Source: Erwinia phyllosphaerae
GTDB taxonomy: Bacteria > Pseudomonadota > Gammaproteobacteria > Enterobacterales > Enterobacteriaceae
Reading direction: 5' to 3'
Length of the DNA stretch: 64,000 bases
NCBI RefSeq assembly: GCF_019132875.1
Contig: NZ_JAHSPF010000007.1
Span: 62,001 to 126,000, forward strand
Part shown: one piece after another, positions 63,114 through 64,000 of the stretch
How the letters are laid out: every line of letters starts with the position of its first letter
How positions within the stretch are numbered: position 1 is the first letter of the stretch
Made by a program: the position numbers and the translations under genes
The notes under the pieces: model-generated
What the model saw: only the letters and a program-made list of their open reading frames with translations
Told to the model about the DNA's origin: nothing
The model's database searches: none

Positions 63114-64000
63114 GTCAGGGCCAGAGCTGGAAGCCGGCCAGCAATCCCTGGCTTGTCGCCATGACCGTAACGCTGGCGGTGTTCATGGAGATCCTGGACA
63201 CCACCATCGTTAACGTGGCGCTGCCGCACGTCGCCGGTTCGCTGTCGTCCAGCTACGATGAATCAACCTGGGTGCTGACTTCCTATCTGGTGGCGAACGG
63301 TATCGTGCTGCCTATCTCGGCTTTTCTGAGTCGCGTTTTCGGTCGTAAACAGTTCTTTTTGATCTGTATTGTGATGTTTACCGTCTGTTCGTTCCTGTGC
63401 GGCATTGCCACCGAGCTTTGGCAGATCATTCTGTTCAGGGTGCTGCAAGGGTTTTTTGGCGGCGGGCTACAGCCAGTACAGCAGTCGGTGCTGTTGGATT
63501 ACTTCAAACCGGAAGATCGCGGCAAGGCTTTTGGCCTGTCATCCATTGCTATTATCGTGGCGCCGGTGCTTGGCCCAACCCTGGGCGGCTGGATTACCGA
63601 TAACTACAGCTGGCGCTGGGTATTCTTTATCAACATCCCGGTTGGGATCCTTAGCGTGCTGGCTATCTATCAGCTGCTGGAAGATCCGCCGTGGGAACGC
63701 AAAATGGCGAAGGGCAAGCTCTCTATCGACTATATCGGCATTAGCCTGATTACGCTGGGACTTGGCTGTTTGCAGGTGTTTCTGGACCGGGGCGAAGACG
63801 ACGACTGGTTTAGCTCGCCGTTTATTATTACCTTTGCCATTATGAGCGCAATCGGGCTGGTCGGCGCGGCTTACTGGCTGCTGTATGCCAAAAAGCCGGT
63901 AGTGGATCTGCACGTGCTGAAAGACCGTAACTTTGCCGTCGCCAGTCTGCTGATGTCCGGCATGGCAGCGATACTGTATGGCAGCTCGGTGGTGATTCCG
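63110..64000 (+). CDS. MFS multidrug efflux pump, EmrB/DHA2-like (5' part)
   Basis: The gene begins inside the previous one and runs off the window, so only 297 N-terminal residues are present. They read MSQGQSWKPASNPWLVAMTV, then VFMEILDTTIVNVALPHVAGSL (a DHA2 signature, with the LDTTIVNVALP motif), TSYLVANGIVLPISAFLSRVFGRKQ, RVLQGFFGGGLQPVQQSVLLD and WRWVFFINIPVG. The protein is the 14-helix proton-drug antiporter partner of the EmrA-like subunit. Its function is inferred from family; the drug specificity is unknown. Confidence 0.93.
   Translation, partial: MSQGQSWKPASNPWLVAMTVTLAVFMEILDTTIVNVALPHVAGSLSSSYDESTWVLTSYLVANGIVLPISAFLSRVFGRKQFFLICIVMFTVCSFLCGIATELWQIILFRVLQGFFGGGLQPVQQSVLLDYFKPEDRGKAFGLSSIAIIVAPVLGPTLGGWITDNYSWRWVFFINIPVGILSVLAIYQLLEDPPWERKMAKGKLSIDYIGISLITLGLGCLQVFLDRGEDDDWFSSPFIITFAIMSAIGLVGAAYWLLYAKKPVVDLHVLKDRNFAVASLLMSGMAAILYGSSVVIP

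Noticed and set aside
1..64000. tRNA genes, insertion sequences or a prophage
   Set aside because: I saw no tRNA-like cloverleaf with a TTCGA loop and CCA end, no transposase-like product and no phage structural gene. A tRNA scan would be decisive.

Overview
The window is chromosomal DNA of a gamma-proteobacterium of the order Enterobacterales. Almost every protein reads as a close relative of an Escherichia coli protein, but the gene order is not that of E. coli. The divergence level, the gene order and the accessory genes suggest the Erwiniaceae (Pantoea, Erwinia or a relative). That placement is inference from protein resemblance and synteny recalled from memory, not a database result. Coding density is high and base composition is GC-rich by eye, except for a small AT-richer island near 8.1-9.0 kb. 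No rRNA, tRNA, insertion sequence, prophage or CRISPR array was seen.

Layout. 1-5.7 kb: ybhL (3' end), ybhN-clsB-ybhP (minus), ybhQ and rhlE, as at 17-18 min in E. coli. 5.8-43 kb: a block that in E. coli lies near 47-48 min, in the same internal order but placed between rhlE and dinG: dusC, yohF, yohD, yohC, pbpG, dld, bglX, yehZYXW (osmU), yohO and mlrA. Extra genes interrupt it: an MFS pump, two hypothetical genes, a Pit-type phosphate transporter, a DUF481 outer-membrane protein, an L,D-transpeptidase, a GH15 glycosidase, a large MscS channel, a ParE/Phd toxin-antitoxin pair, a GNAT, a LysR regulator, a seven-gene flavin oxidoreductase/AhpD/ABC-importer operon, a DUF2236 protein, a SUFU-like protein, idi and a second MFS transporter. 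43-64 kb: the E. coli 18-min order resumes with dinG-ybiB, rlmF, ybiO, glnHPQ, ybiI, dps, rhtA, ompX, mntS, mntR and ybiR, and the window ends in an emrAB-like pump cut off at base 64000.

How the genes work together. Several stress modules are present: osmotic (OsmU importer, two or three mechanosensitive channels), SOS (LexA box-dinG-ybiB), nitrogen limitation (NtrC sites and a sigma-54 promoter before glnHPQ), manganese (MntR, MntS and an MntR box) and stationary phase (dps, and mlrA, known in E. coli for curli control). Envelope genes include ldt, pbpG, clsB, DedA and ompX. The most distinctive accessory element is the tightly overlapping operon at 28.3-33.9 kb, which couples a flavoprotein oxidoreductase and two carboxymuconolactone-decarboxylase/AhpD-fold proteins to a dedicated polar-amino-acid-type ABC importer. 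Its substrate is unknown.

Reading the gaps directly revealed two very short genes (yohO, 34 aa; mntS, 33 aa), two intergenic tandem-repeat arrays (34-bp and 27-bp units, both with a hidden two-unit periodicity), and candidate operators for MlrA-type, PhoB, LexA, MntR and NtrC regulators.
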